From: Sphingobacteriaceae bacterium
GTDB lineage: Bacteria > Bacteroidota > Bacteroidia > Sphingobacteriales > Sphingobacteriaceae
Length of the DNA: 64,000 nucleotides
Assembly: GCA_903642215.1 (NCBI GenBank)
Contig: CAHJWG010000002.1
Span: 1 to 64,000, forward strand
Direction of reading: 5' to 3'
Below the pieces are notes generated by a model, which saw only the letters and a program-made list of their open reading frames with translations, ran no database searches and was not told where the DNA came from. Position 1 is the first letter of the stretch; each line of letters opens with the position of its first letter. Position numbers and translations under genes: made by a program. Positions 1 through 7,749 of the stretch are shown here, piece after piece.

Positions 1-251
1 TGATCGAAGATGATTACGTGGTTTCGCTGCGCGGTCATGCGGATTCTATCGGCCAGTACAAACCGAACTGGGTTTTATCTGAAAAAAGGGCTGTGGAGGT
101 TAAAGATTATTTAGTGGCAAAAGGTGTAAAAAAAGACCGTATTGTAGCGATTCCTTACGGCAGCACAATCCCGATTGCAACAAACAAAACTGCCGAAGGC
201 CGCCAAAAAAACCGCAGGGTAGAAATCAAACTTAAAGAAATAAGCAAGTAA
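1..251 (+). CDS. OmpA-family protein, C-terminal end (partial)
   Basis: The frame is open from the left edge (first full codon at base 3) to a TAA at 249-251, so only the last 83 codons are visible. They match the C-terminal OmpA/MotB peptidoglycan-binding fold: the LRGHADSIG strand, a helix with LSEKRAVEVKDYL, and the closing GRQKNRRVEIKL stretch. Proteins of this family sit in the outer membrane or periplasm and grip peptidoglycan through this domain. The GTG at base 18 is an internal valine, not a start. What precedes the domain (barrel, TPR or WD-like repeats are common in this phylum) cannot be known here. Confidence 0.85.
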   Translation, partial: IEDDYVVSLRGHADSIGQYKPNWVLSEKRAVEVKDYLVAKGVKKDRIVAIPYGSTIPIATNKTAEGRQKNRRVEIKLKEISK

Positions 252-355
252 AACCGGAAGCACTAAAATTGTATTGCAACTCCACAATAATTAGATTATT
301 TATTGTTAGAATTGGATAAAAGATAAATTAGTTATAGCAAAACCAGCTTGAATTT

Positions 356-395
356 AAAAAGTCCCGGATTAATTTATTTAATTCGGGACTTTTAT
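356..395. terminator. Rho-independent terminator after the OmpA-family gene
   Basis: Inverted repeat AAAAGTCCCG...CGGGACTTTT around an AT-rich loop, ending in a T-rich run. The A-run on the left means it could work in both directions. Confidence 0.75.
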
Positions 396-429
396 ATTTA
401 CGGTATTTTTAAGATCACAATAAAAGTGT

Positions 430-444
430 TATAAAAGAAGCATA
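430..444 (+). repeat. Dispersed 15-bp motif, AAAAGAAGCAT version
   Basis: Exact 12-bp core touching the start codon of the VOC gene, where a ribosome-binding site would normally lie. Confidence 0.7.
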
Positions 445-830
445 TGTTTAAGCAAACGAAAGTATTTAGTGGATTTTCTGTAAACGATATCCAAAAAGCA
501 AAACAGTTTTATAGCGAAATGCTTGGTTTAGAAGTTACAGAAAACCTGGAAATGCAAGGTATTTTAACCATTCTTATTACTGGCGGTACGAAAATATTAA
601 TCTATCCAAAGCCCAATCATACACCGGCAACTTTCACAATTTTAAACTTTCCGGTAAAAAATATCGACGAAGCGGTAGCAGAATTAAATAATCGCGGTGT
701 ACAATTTATCATTTACAAAGAACCAAACTTTGAAACGGATAATCAGGGAATTTTTCGTAAAGGCGGACCTAAAATTGCATGGTTTAAAGATCCTGCCGAA
801 AACATTTTATCTGTTATCGAACAGGATTAA
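444..830 (+). CDS. VOC-family (glyoxalase/bleomycin resistance-like) protein
   Basis: A single 128-residue vicinal-oxygen-chelate domain. The opening beta-alpha unit (residues 5-30, [21 protein letters not shown]) and the closing [14 protein letters not shown] strand are typical of the superfamily, which pairs two beta-alpha-beta-beta-beta modules around a metal. The substrate cannot be deduced: the superfamily includes isomerases, dioxygenases and drug-binding proteins, and this one looks like the small PhnB/YaeR-type members. It stands alone, with no operon partner. The start codon directly follows a copy of the dispersed motif, and no conventional Shine-Dalgarno sequence is visible. Confidence 0.8.
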   Translation: MFKQTKVFSGFSVNDIQKAKQFYSEMLGLEVTENLEMQGILTILITGGTKILIYPKPNHTPATFTILNFPVKNIDEAVAELNNRGVQFIIYKEPNFETDNQGIFRKGGPKIAWFKDPAENILSVIEQD

Positions 831-962
831 TTCATTTCACTTGGATCACAAGTTTGATATCAATTCTATCTTCTAATATAATTTTATGTTTTAGATTATA
901 AAATACTTGTAAAGCAGTAATTCAAAAAATACTTTATAAATTGAGTAGTTAAATATTAGTAT

Positions 963-1970
963 ATGTCGAAATCAAAATTTTCTCTTTTACAATCAGTTTA
1001 TTTTTTACTTATCATTTTTACTTTTCAGAGTTGCGCGGATACTGATAAACCCGGAACTTATAAAAATAGTGCAATTAAAAGTAGTAAACGGGAAGATTTC
1101 CATAAGTTAAATGATCAGTTATTTGAAGCTTTAAAAGCAAATCAACCTGAAGTTGCGAAGAATTTTATGTCGAAAGATCTGATGGATGATAATTCCGTCA
1201 ATCGGACTGTAGAACTGATAAGTTTGCGTACAAAAGGCGGTAAATATAGTTTGCTCGACGAATATTACAGCAAAGATGAGAAAGAATTAAGCGGATTAAC
1301 CTTTAACGCAGATGCAACCGGTGAGGATGCTTACACAATTGATTACCGACAGGCGGATACCAAAGAAAATTACGCAGCTTTAATGGTTGTGCCAAAAAAT
1401 GCACAAGAACAATGGCTGATTACGGCAATTTACGGCAAGTACAATTATGGCTGGAAACTAAACAAGCTGGATTTAGGTGCATACAAGATTAACGGGAAAA
1501 CTGCCCCGGAGCAATTTAAACTTGCGAAAGAAAAGTATAAAAAATCTTATTGGATTGATGCTGTGAATGCAATGTCATCTGCAGAACAATGTTTCCGTCC
1601 AAGTACATCCTGGAAATATGCAAGTGAAAACGCGATGAACAAGTTTTATTTCAAAGTTGTACAGGAAGTTAACGGCAAATACACTTTCCCTTTTACAATA
1701 AACCAGTTGCAAACCAAACCTAAAATTTTCCGAATTTTTACACAAGTAATTCCGGATGAAGGAACTTTCCCGATGATATATTATGTTTCTTCCATCAGCT
1801 TAAAAGATACTTTGGCTTTAAAAAAGGAAAACGAACAGTTAAAAAAAGTAATCGGTAAAGTTTTACCCGGAATAGACCAGGATAAAAAATATGTATTATA
1901 TTCTGCTTTCAACGGTTTCCCGGATGGCAGAAAAGTAACACAGCATTACGATTTACCGTACAAAAAGTAG
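963..1970 (+). CDS. Hypothetical lipoprotein
   Basis: A 335-residue protein with a lipoprotein signal: charged start, hydrophobic segment (residues 8-20) and lipobox FQSC with the lipidated cysteine at 24. No named family was recognised. Residues 45-70 (HKLNDQLFEALKANQPEVAK) resemble the start of NTF2-like/DUF3887-type folds, which is only an impression. A short charged helix near residue 285 (KKENEQLKKVIGKV) looks amphipathic. The gene stands alone, converging on kup. It is probably attached to the outer or inner membrane facing the periplasm. Confidence 0.7.
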   Translation: MSKSKFSLLQSVYFLLIIFTFQSCADTDKPGTYKNSAIKSSKREDFHKLNDQLFEALKANQPEVAKNFMSKDLMDDNSVNRTVELISLRTKGGKYSLLDEYYSKDEKELSGLTFNADATGEDAYTIDYRQADTKENYAALMVVPKNAQEQWLITAIYGKYNYGWKLNKLDLGAYKINGKTAPEQFKLAKEKYKKSYWIDAVNAMSSAEQCFRPSTSWKYASENAMNKFYFKVVQEVNGKYTFPFTINQLQTKPKIFRIFTQVIPDEGTFPMIYYVSSISLKDTLALKKENEQLKKVIGKVLPGIDQDKKYVLYSAFNGFPDGRKVTQHYDLPYKK

Positions 1971-1971
1971 C

Positions 1972-1986
1972 AATACTGTTTTTATC
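1972..1986 (-). repeat. Dispersed 15-bp motif, AAAAACAGTAT version
   Basis: Exact core on the minus strand in the 30-bp gap between the convergent lipoprotein gene and kup. Confidence 0.7.
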
Positions 1987-2000
1987 AACATAAAAACGAG

Positions 2001-3977
2001 TTAAGCCGTTTGCCGCGGCTCAACTCGTTTTAAAGCGAATTTAGAGAACGGATTAACTACCAAAGGTATTTTTTCTATACGGGTTTCGCTGGTATCCAAA
2101 CCGTAAGCTTGCGCATCAGACAGAGCATATTTTTTTATGGCAAAGTAACTGCGCAATATAAATCCTTCCCTCAAACTGAATTCATTTTCGTAGGAAAGAA
2201 ATTTTTCGAGCAGTACAAACCGGAAATCCGCAGCCAGATTGTACTGGCTTAAAGCTTCGTAAGGCGAAGTAATATCGAGTTCTTTATTGGCAACCATATC
2301 CTGCACAACTTTACGGAACAAAAGATTAATACGCGGCTGAATCCGGAAGCCTAAGCGGAATTCAACCCTGATAATTTTATCATTTGCCAGTTCTTCAATG
2401 CTGTATTCCATCGTATAAGGATCGTCGGCACGTTCAATATGGATAAACCAGTAAACATCGGCACGTTTAGGCATCCGGCTAAAAATAGAATAAAGTATCT
2501 TTTGCTCAATCTGCCGGCTGTTGTTTGCCTTGGTAAGATAGATTAAATGTGTAGCAAATTTTGGTATGGATTGTTCTGCACTCAATGCTTTAAATATGGG
2601 TATTTTGTCTTCTAAATCAATAAAAGTAAGCAGGCGGTTATTGATTTTTCTGGCGCGGTACCAAATGTACATGGTGAAAATCAATCCAACTTCAAAAACT
2701 AAAAAGAATAATCGTTTTAACAGTTTAACGGCATTGGCTACAAAGAAGGAACCTTCCACAGAAACAAAAACACAAAGGATAATTACAACCAGCCAAAGCG
2801 GCCAGTGCTTTACATAACGCATAAAATAATAAACCAAAATCGTGGTCATCAGCATGGCAACGGTGATAGAAAAACCGTAGGCGGCCGTCATGGCTTCGGA
2901 AGTTCTGAAATACAGGGAAACGGCAATACAGCCGAAACACAGCAGCCAGTTGATGCTTGGAATATAGATTTGGCCGCGGATATCACTTGGGAATTTAATG
3001 GTTACGCGCGGCCAGAAATTCATACTTACGGCTTCGCTGATTAAGGTAAACGAACCGCTTATCAAAGCCTGGCTGGCAATAATGGTAGCCAACGTAGCCA
3101 GAACAATGCATGGAATTAAAGCTATGTGCGGCACAATTTGGAAAAACGGATTTACACCGATAAAAGAAGTATCGGCAGGCTGCATTAAAACCCAGGCACC
3201 CTGGCCGAGGTAGTTTAGCATCAACGTTGTTTTAACAAAAATCCAGCTTACCTGGATGTTTTTCCGGCCGCAATGGCCCAAGTCAGAATATAAAGCTTCG
3301 GCACCGGTTGTACATAAAAATACGGCACCGAGCAGCCAGAATCCGCGCGGGTGCCCGGTTAATAATGCAAACCCGTAATATGGGTTTAGTGCTTTAAATA
3401 TTTGCGGGAAATGTATAATTTGTGATGTGCCGAGTACGCCCAGCGTGATAAACCAAAGCAGCATTACCGGCCCGAATGCAGAACCGATTACCTTCGTCCC
3501 GAACTGCTGAAAGAAAAACAACAGTAAAATGATAGCGATTACGATGGTTAAAATCAGTTCGTTGCCCGGAACAAAATAGGTGGCTAAAACCGGTACCAGA
3601 TGTAAACCTTCGATAGCGGAAGTAACCGAAATGGGCGGCGTAATAATACCGTCGGCAAGTAAAGTACCGGCACCGATAATTGCAGGGATCGCAAGCAGTT
3701 TCCCATAACGCCGAACCAGCGCATATAAAGAAAAAATACCACCTTCGCCTTTGTTATCCGCTTGTAAAGTGATGAAAATGTACTTAAATGTAGTTTGTAA
3801 AGTTAACGTCCAGAACACGCAGGAAATAGAACCTAAAACCAATTCCTGGTTCACTTTTCCGCCTTCGGTTAATAAAGTTTGAAAAACATAAAGGGGAGAA
3901 GTACCGATATCACCGAAAATGATGCCCAATGTAACCAGCATTCCGGCGGCAGATAACTTTTTTAAATGTGCGTTCAT
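2001..3977 (-). CDS. kup: KUP-family potassium uptake protein
   Basis: Kup transporters bring K+ into the cytoplasm by proton symport. The N-terminal signature GIIFGDIGTSPLYVFQ is present, followed by about twelve hydrophobic segments to roughly residue 440 and a cytoplasmic C-terminal domain. The length of 658 residues is normal for the family. The open frame reaches 4037, but the extra 20 residues lack family character, so I start at MNAHLKK (3977). The upstream gap shared with the sigma-54 regulator holds tandem palindromes that may control either gene. Confidence 0.92.
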   Translation of the reverse strand: MNAHLKKLSAAGMLVTLGIIFGDIGTSPLYVFQTLLTEGGKVNQELVLGSISCVFWTLTLQTTFKYIFITLQADNKGEGGIFSLYALVRRYGKLLAIPAIIGAGTLLADGIITPPISVTSAIEGLHLVPVLATYFVPGNELILTIVIAIILLLFFFQQFGTKVIGSAFGPVMLLWFITLGVLGTSQIIHFPQIFKALNPYYGFALLTGHPRGFWLLGAVFLCTTGAEALYSDLGHCGRKNIQVSWIFVKTTLMLNYLGQGAWVLMQPADTSFIGVNPFFQIVPHIALIPCIVLATLATIIASQALISGSFTLISEAVSMNFWPRVTIKFPSDIRGQIYIPSINWLLCFGCIAVSLYFRTSEAMTAAYGFSITVAMLMTTILVYYFMRYVKHWPLWLVVIILCVFVSVEGSFFVANAVKLLKRLFFLVFEVGLIFTMYIWYRARKINNRLLTFIDLEDKIPIFKALSAEQSIPKFATHLIYLTKANNSRQIEQKILYSIFSRMPKRADVYWFIHIERADDPYTMEYSIEELANDKIIRVEFRLGFRIQPRINLLFRKVVQDMVANKELDITSPYEALSQYNLAADFRFVLLEKFLSYENEFSLREGFILRSYFAIKKYALSDAQAYGLDTSETRIEKIPLVVNPFSKFALKRVEPRQTA

Positions 3978-4156
3978 AAAATTAATCAGCGTTAAAATTT
4001 TTAATACTTCTTTTACAGATAAAAAATCTGCATGCATTAAAGCAATCAGGTTAGCTAAACAAGTGCCTTAAGAATCAAAATGATAGCTTTTATAAATAGG
4101 ACGTTGATTACAAGACATTTACAAGTTGTGTTTAAAATCGGCTAATTTATATTATC

Positions 4157-4190
4157 TTATCAAAATGATAAACTTTTATCAAAATGATAA
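4157..4190. promoter_or_regulatory. Tandem palindromes, possible operators
   Basis: TTATCAAAATGATAA occurs exactly at 4157-4171 and 4176-4190, 19 bp apart start to start; a weaker ATCAAAATGATA lies at 4074-4085. Paired dyads near a gene for an NtrC-type activator suggest binding sites for that or another dimeric regulator. This is inference from layout only. Confidence 0.45.
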
Positions 4191-4238
4191 TTTAAAAAAT
4201 TTAGGTTGAAAAAGGGATTTTCTAAATCCAAAAAATAC

Positions 4239-4253
4239 TATGCTTCTTTTACC
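4239..4253 (-). repeat. Dispersed 15-bp motif, AAAAGAAGCAT version
   Basis: Exact core on the minus strand, about 80 bp before the sigma-54 regulator start. Confidence 0.7.
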
Positions 4254-4331
4254 CATAAAAATTATAATTTCTATCAAAAGAAAATACAATTCTGCAATGT
4301 AATATGTTCCGGAATTCTAATTGTATAAGCT

Positions 4332-5714
4332 ATGCGAGAACTTTCAAAATCTAAAAAACAGGATATGCAGAAAGGTAAATTGTTAATTATTGATGATGAG
4401 GAGCGTTTACGCAAACTGCTTTCGCGCATTATGCAGTTAGAAGGTTATGAAGTTTTTGAAGCCGGAACTGCAAAAGAAGGATTTAAAAAGCTGGAACAGG
4501 ACACGATAGAAGTGATTATTAGTGATGTAAAACTGCCGGACAGCAACGGAATCGAACTTACCAAAAAAATAAAAGCTGCGTGGCCGGCCACAGAAATTAT
4601 CGTTTTAACCGCTTACGGCACAATTAGCGATGGCGTAACGGCTATTAAAAATGGTGCTTTCGATTACATTACAAAAGGCGATGATAACGAAAAAATTATC
4701 CCGCTGGTAAGCAAAGCGATGGACAAAGCGCTTTTGCAGTATCGGGTAAACGAGTTGGAAAGTAAGCTGAACAGCCGCTTTGGTTTTGAACGGATTATCG
4801 GAAAATCTGCTTCGATAACTGAAGCGGTTAATCTCGCCCAAAAAGTTGCGGTAACCGAAACAACCGTTTTATTGTTAGGCGAAACCGGGACCGGAAAAGA
4901 GGTTTTTGCAGAAGCGATCCATCAGGCAAGCAGCAGGAAAAATAAATCTTTTGTGGCCGTAAACTGCAGTGCTTTTACCAAAGAATTGTTGGAAAGTGAG
5001 TTTTTCGGTTATAAATCCGGTGCTTTTACCAACGCTTTAAAAGATAAGAAAGGACTTTTTGAAGAAGCCAGCGGAGGAACAATTTTCCTGGATGAAATTG
5101 GCGAACTGGATCTGGATTTGCAGGCAAAACTGTTACGTGTACTGGAATCGCAGCAATTTATAAAATTGGGCGATACCAAACCAACACAGGTAAACGTGCG
5201 CATTATTGCGGCTACAAACCGGGATTTGCTTGCAGAAAGTGCGAAAGGTGCCTTTCGTTCTGATTTGTATTACCGGTTGTCGGTTTTCCAGGTTACACTG
5301 CCTCCGCTCCGGGAACGAAAAAAGGATATCAAACTGCTGGCTGCTTATTTTATTCAATATTTTGCTACGAAAGTTAAAAAGCAGGCTCCGGAACTGACTG
5401 CTGCTTTTATGGAAAAATTAGAAAATTACAGCTGGCCGGGAAACATTAGGGAACTGAAGAATATTATTGAGCGTGTAATTATTTTAGCTGGTGCCAACGG
5501 CCTGGATGAAAACCTGCTGCCGGCAAATATGCAGGAGCAAAATATCCATCATCCAACTAATCAGCATCAGGTTTTCGAGCTGGCTTCCGCAGAAAAACAA
5601 CAAATTCAGCGTGTGCTAAATCATACCCGCGGAAACCGCTCAGAAACAGCACGTTTGCTAAATATCGGTATTGCAACACTGTACCGCAAGTTAAAAGAGT
5701 ACGAACTGGATTAG
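4332..5714 (+). CDS. Sigma-54-dependent response regulator, NtrC/AtoC type
   Basis: Three domains are clear in 460 residues: a receiver (15-130) with acidic pair D21-D22 and phospho-acceptor D65; an AAA+ domain with Walker A GETGTGKE (183-190) and Walker B TIFLDEIGEL; and a Fis-type helix-turn-helix at the end (NRSETARLLNIGIATLYRKL). Such proteins are phosphorylated by a sensor kinase and then open sigma-54 promoters. The loop that touches sigma-54, normally GAFTGA, reads GAFTNA at 230-235. No kinase gene is adjacent, so it is an orphan here; rpoN lies at 55.7 kb. Translation may instead start at M12 (4365). Confidence 0.93.
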   Translation: MRELSKSKKQDMQKGKLLIIDDEERLRKLLSRIMQLEGYEVFEAGTAKEGFKKLEQDTIEVIISDVKLPDSNGIELTKKIKAAWPATEIIVLTAYGTISDGVTAIKNGAFDYITKGDDNEKIIPLVSKAMDKALLQYRVNELESKLNSRFGFERIIGKSASITEAVNLAQKVAVTETTVLLLGETGTGKEVFAEAIHQASSRKNKSFVAVNCSAFTKELLESEFFGYKSGAFTNALKDKKGLFEEASGGTIFLDEIGELDLDLQAKLLRVLESQQFIKLGDTKPTQVNVRIIAATNRDLLAESAKGAFRSDLYYRLSVFQVTLPPLRERKKDIKLLAAYFIQYFATKVKKQAPELTAAFMEKLENYSWPGNIRELKNIIERVIILAGANGLDENLLPANMQEQNIHHPTNQHQVFELASAEKQQIQRVLNHTRGNRSETARLLNIGIATLYRKLKEYELD

Positions 5715-5718
5715 TTTT

Positions 5719-5733
5719 GATACTGTTTTTAGA
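5719..5733 (-). repeat. Dispersed 15-bp motif, AAAAACAGTAT version
   Basis: Exact core on the minus strand, 5 bp after the stop codon of the sigma-54 regulator. Confidence 0.7.
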
Positions 5734-5766
5734 TTGTTAAATGTTTGTTAAATGTGATGATTTACC

Positions 5767-5796
5767 TTGCTTAGTGTATTTTTCACACTATATTTG
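5767..5796 (+). promoter_or_regulatory. Bacteroidota-type promoter, orphan
   Basis: TTG at 5767-5769 and TATATTTG at 5789-5796, separated by 19 bp, fit the -33/-7 pattern of this phylum. An inverted repeat AGTGT...ACACT lies between the boxes. No gene starts just downstream. Confidence 0.4.
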
Positions 5797-5802
5797 TGTT
5801 CT

Positions 5803-5866
5803 TCATATTTAGGTTTATAATTGGTTAAAAGGATCTCATTCTCCCCGTTTGAGATCCTTTTTTATG
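5803..5866 (+). ncRNA. Candidate small RNA between orphan promoter and terminator
   Basis: The predicted transcript would begin a few bases after the TATATTTG box and end at the hairpin at 5828-5866, giving about 60 nt with no reading frame. The support is the promoter-terminator pair alone; it could instead be a fortuitous box before the terminator of the upstream gene. Confidence 0.25.
5828..5866 (+). terminator. Rho-independent terminator
   Basis: AAAGGATCTC...GAGATCCTTT stem followed by a T run. It ends either the sigma-54 regulator transcript or the candidate small RNA. Confidence 0.75.
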
Positions 5867-6007
5867 GCTTTTTGCAAAGGATCAATATCAGATAAATTAA
5901 AGGCTGAAAAAGGTTAGCACTCGCAGGCAAATAGTATTCTAAGTTTCATTGGTTCTTTTGATCAAACAGTAAGAGCTTAGTGATTTTATTAATCTTGAAA
6001 AATGTAT

Positions 6008-6022
6008 GGTAAAAGAAGCATT
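6008..6022 (+). repeat. Dispersed 15-bp motif, AAAAGAAGCAT version
   Basis: Exact core about 80 bp before the start of the iron-sulfur subunit gene. Confidence 0.7.
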
Positions 6023-6102
6023 GCCAATTAATAGTTTTAAGAAATTTTATTTCTTAAAAACATTGTATCAATTGTAATAGTTACCTAACAAAAGGAATAA
6101 TT

Positions 6103-6744
6103 TTGAAAAACGAAGACGTAAATAATCCTTCAGGTAAAGATCAGCCTCTATCTGGAACCGGTGCCAGCCGCCGGAGTTTTATTTCAAAAATTGCAGTGGC
6201 CGGGGCAGGTTTATCTTTAGCTCCGCTGATCGGTTCTGCTGCCGAGCAAGAAGCTGAAAAGGCTGCAATCGCGCCGATTGAAGTGAACGGTGTTACGCTG
6301 ATGATTAACGGACAAAAACGGACTTTAAACCTGGATACACGGGTAACTTTGTTGGATGCACTTCGCGAAAAACTACTTTTACCAGGCACCAAAAAAGGTT
6401 GCAATCACGGGCAGTGCGGTGCTTGTACCGTTTTGATGGATGGCAGGCGGGTTAACTCCTGTTTAACGCTTGCCGCCATGTGCCAGGGTGCAGAAATTAC
6501 AACTGTAGAAGGTTTGGCAAACGGAGAAAAACTACACCCGATGCAGGAAGCTTTTATTAAGCACGATGCTTTCCAGTGCGGTTACTGCACGCCGGGACAA
6601 ATTTGCTCGGCTGTTGGTTTGGTAAAAGAAGGCCACGCCAAAACAGATGCAGAAATCAGGGAAAGTATGAGCGGAAACATTTGCCGTTGCGGTGCTTACC
6701 AAAACATTTTAAATGCCATAAAAGAAGTACAACAGATCGTTTAA
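6103..6744 (+). CDS. paoA: Periplasmic aldehyde oxidoreductase, [2Fe-2S] subunit (PaoA-like)
   Basis: This 213-residue small subunit belongs to the xanthine oxidase family. A twin-arginine signal (RRSFISK, arginines 23-24) precedes a hydrophobic stretch, so the folded complex should be exported by Tat. The plant-type cluster uses C100, C105, C108 and C120; the second cluster uses C159, C162, C194 and C196. I accept the TTG start at 6103 because an AAAGGA ribosome-binding site lies at the right distance. It is the first gene of a tight set with the FAD and molybdenum subunits and two cofactor genes, the same order as E. coli paoABCD. Confidence 0.9.
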   Translation: MKNEDVNNPSGKDQPLSGTGASRRSFISKIAVAGAGLSLAPLIGSAAEQEAEKAAIAPIEVNGVTLMINGQKRTLNLDTRVTLLDALREKLLLPGTKKGCNHGQCGACTVLMDGRRVNSCLTLAAMCQGAEITTVEGLANGEKLHPMQEAFIKHDAFQCGYCTPGQICSAVGLVKEGHAKTDAEIRESMSGNICRCGAYQNILNAIKEVQQIV

Positions 6745-6765
6745 TTAATCCGGCTAAAAAAATAT

Positions 6766-7749
6766 ATGGAACCATTTAAATTAGTTCGGGCACAAAATAA
6801 TGCTTCGGCGATTGCTGCATCCAACTCAAAAGAAACTAAATTTATTGCCGGCGGCACTAACATCATCGATTTGATGAAGTTGTATGTTGAAAAACCGAAG
6901 CAATTAGTAGATGTAACCTCTTTAAACCTCAAGCAGATTGAAACGCAGCCTGACGGCAGTGTAAAAATTGGTGCACTGGTAAAAAACAGCGATTTGGCTT
7001 ATCATCCGGTCATCAAACAAAAATATCCGTTTTTGTCTGAAGCCTTGCTTTCCGGTGCTTCTGCACAGTTGCGCAACATGGCTTCGGTAGGTGGTAATTT
7101 GTTGCAGCGCACACGTTGTTACTATTTTTACGATACGGCTTTCCCTTGCAATAAAAGAGAACCGGGTTCTGGTTGTCCGGCAATTTCCGGCTATAACCGT
7201 ATCCATGCGGTGCTGGGCACGAGTGATAAATGTATTGCTACAAGTCCGTCTGATATGTGTGTGCCGATGGCCGCTTTGGGTGCGATGATTCAGGTAGAAG
7301 GGCCGGCTGGTTCACGTAAAATTCCTTTTGCAGATTTTCATCGGTTGCCGGGTGATACGCCGCAAATTGATACAAACTTAAAGCAAGGCGAACTGATTAC
7401 TGCTGTAATTTTACCAAGTTTGCCTTTCGCTGCCAAATCTCATTATTTAAAAGTTCGGGATCGGGCTTCTTATGAGTTTGCATTAACTTCTGCAGCGGTT
7501 GCTTTGGATATTTCTAACGGAAAAATAAATAATTCGCGCATTGCTTTAGGTGGAGTTGGTACGAAACCATGGCGATCATTCGCAGCAGAAAAAGTGCTGA
7601 ACGGTGCAGCTGCAAATACACAAACTTATCGTGCAGCTGCAGAAGCAGCAATGGCAGGGGCAAAACCACATAAATATAACGCATTTAAAGTTGAACTGGC
7701 TAAACGCACAATTGTCCGTGCGCTGGAAACGGTTGGAGGAATGGTATGA
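6766..7749 (+). CDS. paoB: Aldehyde oxidoreductase, FAD-binding subunit (PaoB-like)
   Basis: A 327-residue FAD subunit of the xanthine oxidase family. The FAD-binding AGGTNIIDLMK segment lies near residue 27. An insert at about 118-156 carries C118, C128, C137 and C156, the [4Fe-4S] insert known from E. coli PaoB and from 4-hydroxybenzoyl-CoA reductase. It has no signal peptide; in PaoABC the complex is exported through the PaoA signal. The start lies 21 bp after paoA, and the stop overlaps the next start (ATGA). Confidence 0.9.
   Translation: MEPFKLVRAQNNASAIAASNSKETKFIAGGTNIIDLMKLYVEKPKQLVDVTSLNLKQIETQPDGSVKIGALVKNSDLAYHPVIKQKYPFLSEALLSGASAQLRNMASVGGNLLQRTRCYYFYDTAFPCNKREPGSGCPAISGYNRIHAVLGTSDKCIATSPSDMCVPMAALGAMIQVEGPAGSRKIPFADFHRLPGDTPQIDTNLKQGELITAVILPSLPFAAKSHYLKVRDRASYEFALTSAAVALDISNGKINNSRIALGGVGTKPWRSFAAEKVLNGAAANTQTYRAAAEAAMAGAKPHKYNAFKVELAKRTIVRALETVGGMV

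Larger units (their letters stand above)
3978..4331. other. Divergent intergenic region between kup and the sigma-54 regulator
   Basis: This 354-bp, AT-rich gap has no gene. It holds two full palindromes (4157-4190), a degenerate third (4072-4086) and one dispersed motif (4239-4253). No clear TAnnTTTG box was found for either gene. Confidence 0.6.
5715..6102. other. 388-bp intergenic region before the aldehyde oxidoreductase operon
   Basis: It holds a dispersed motif at each end, an orphan promoter, and a terminator. From 5870 to 6000 nothing recognisable was seen, and no clear promoter box for the following operon. Confidence 0.6.
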
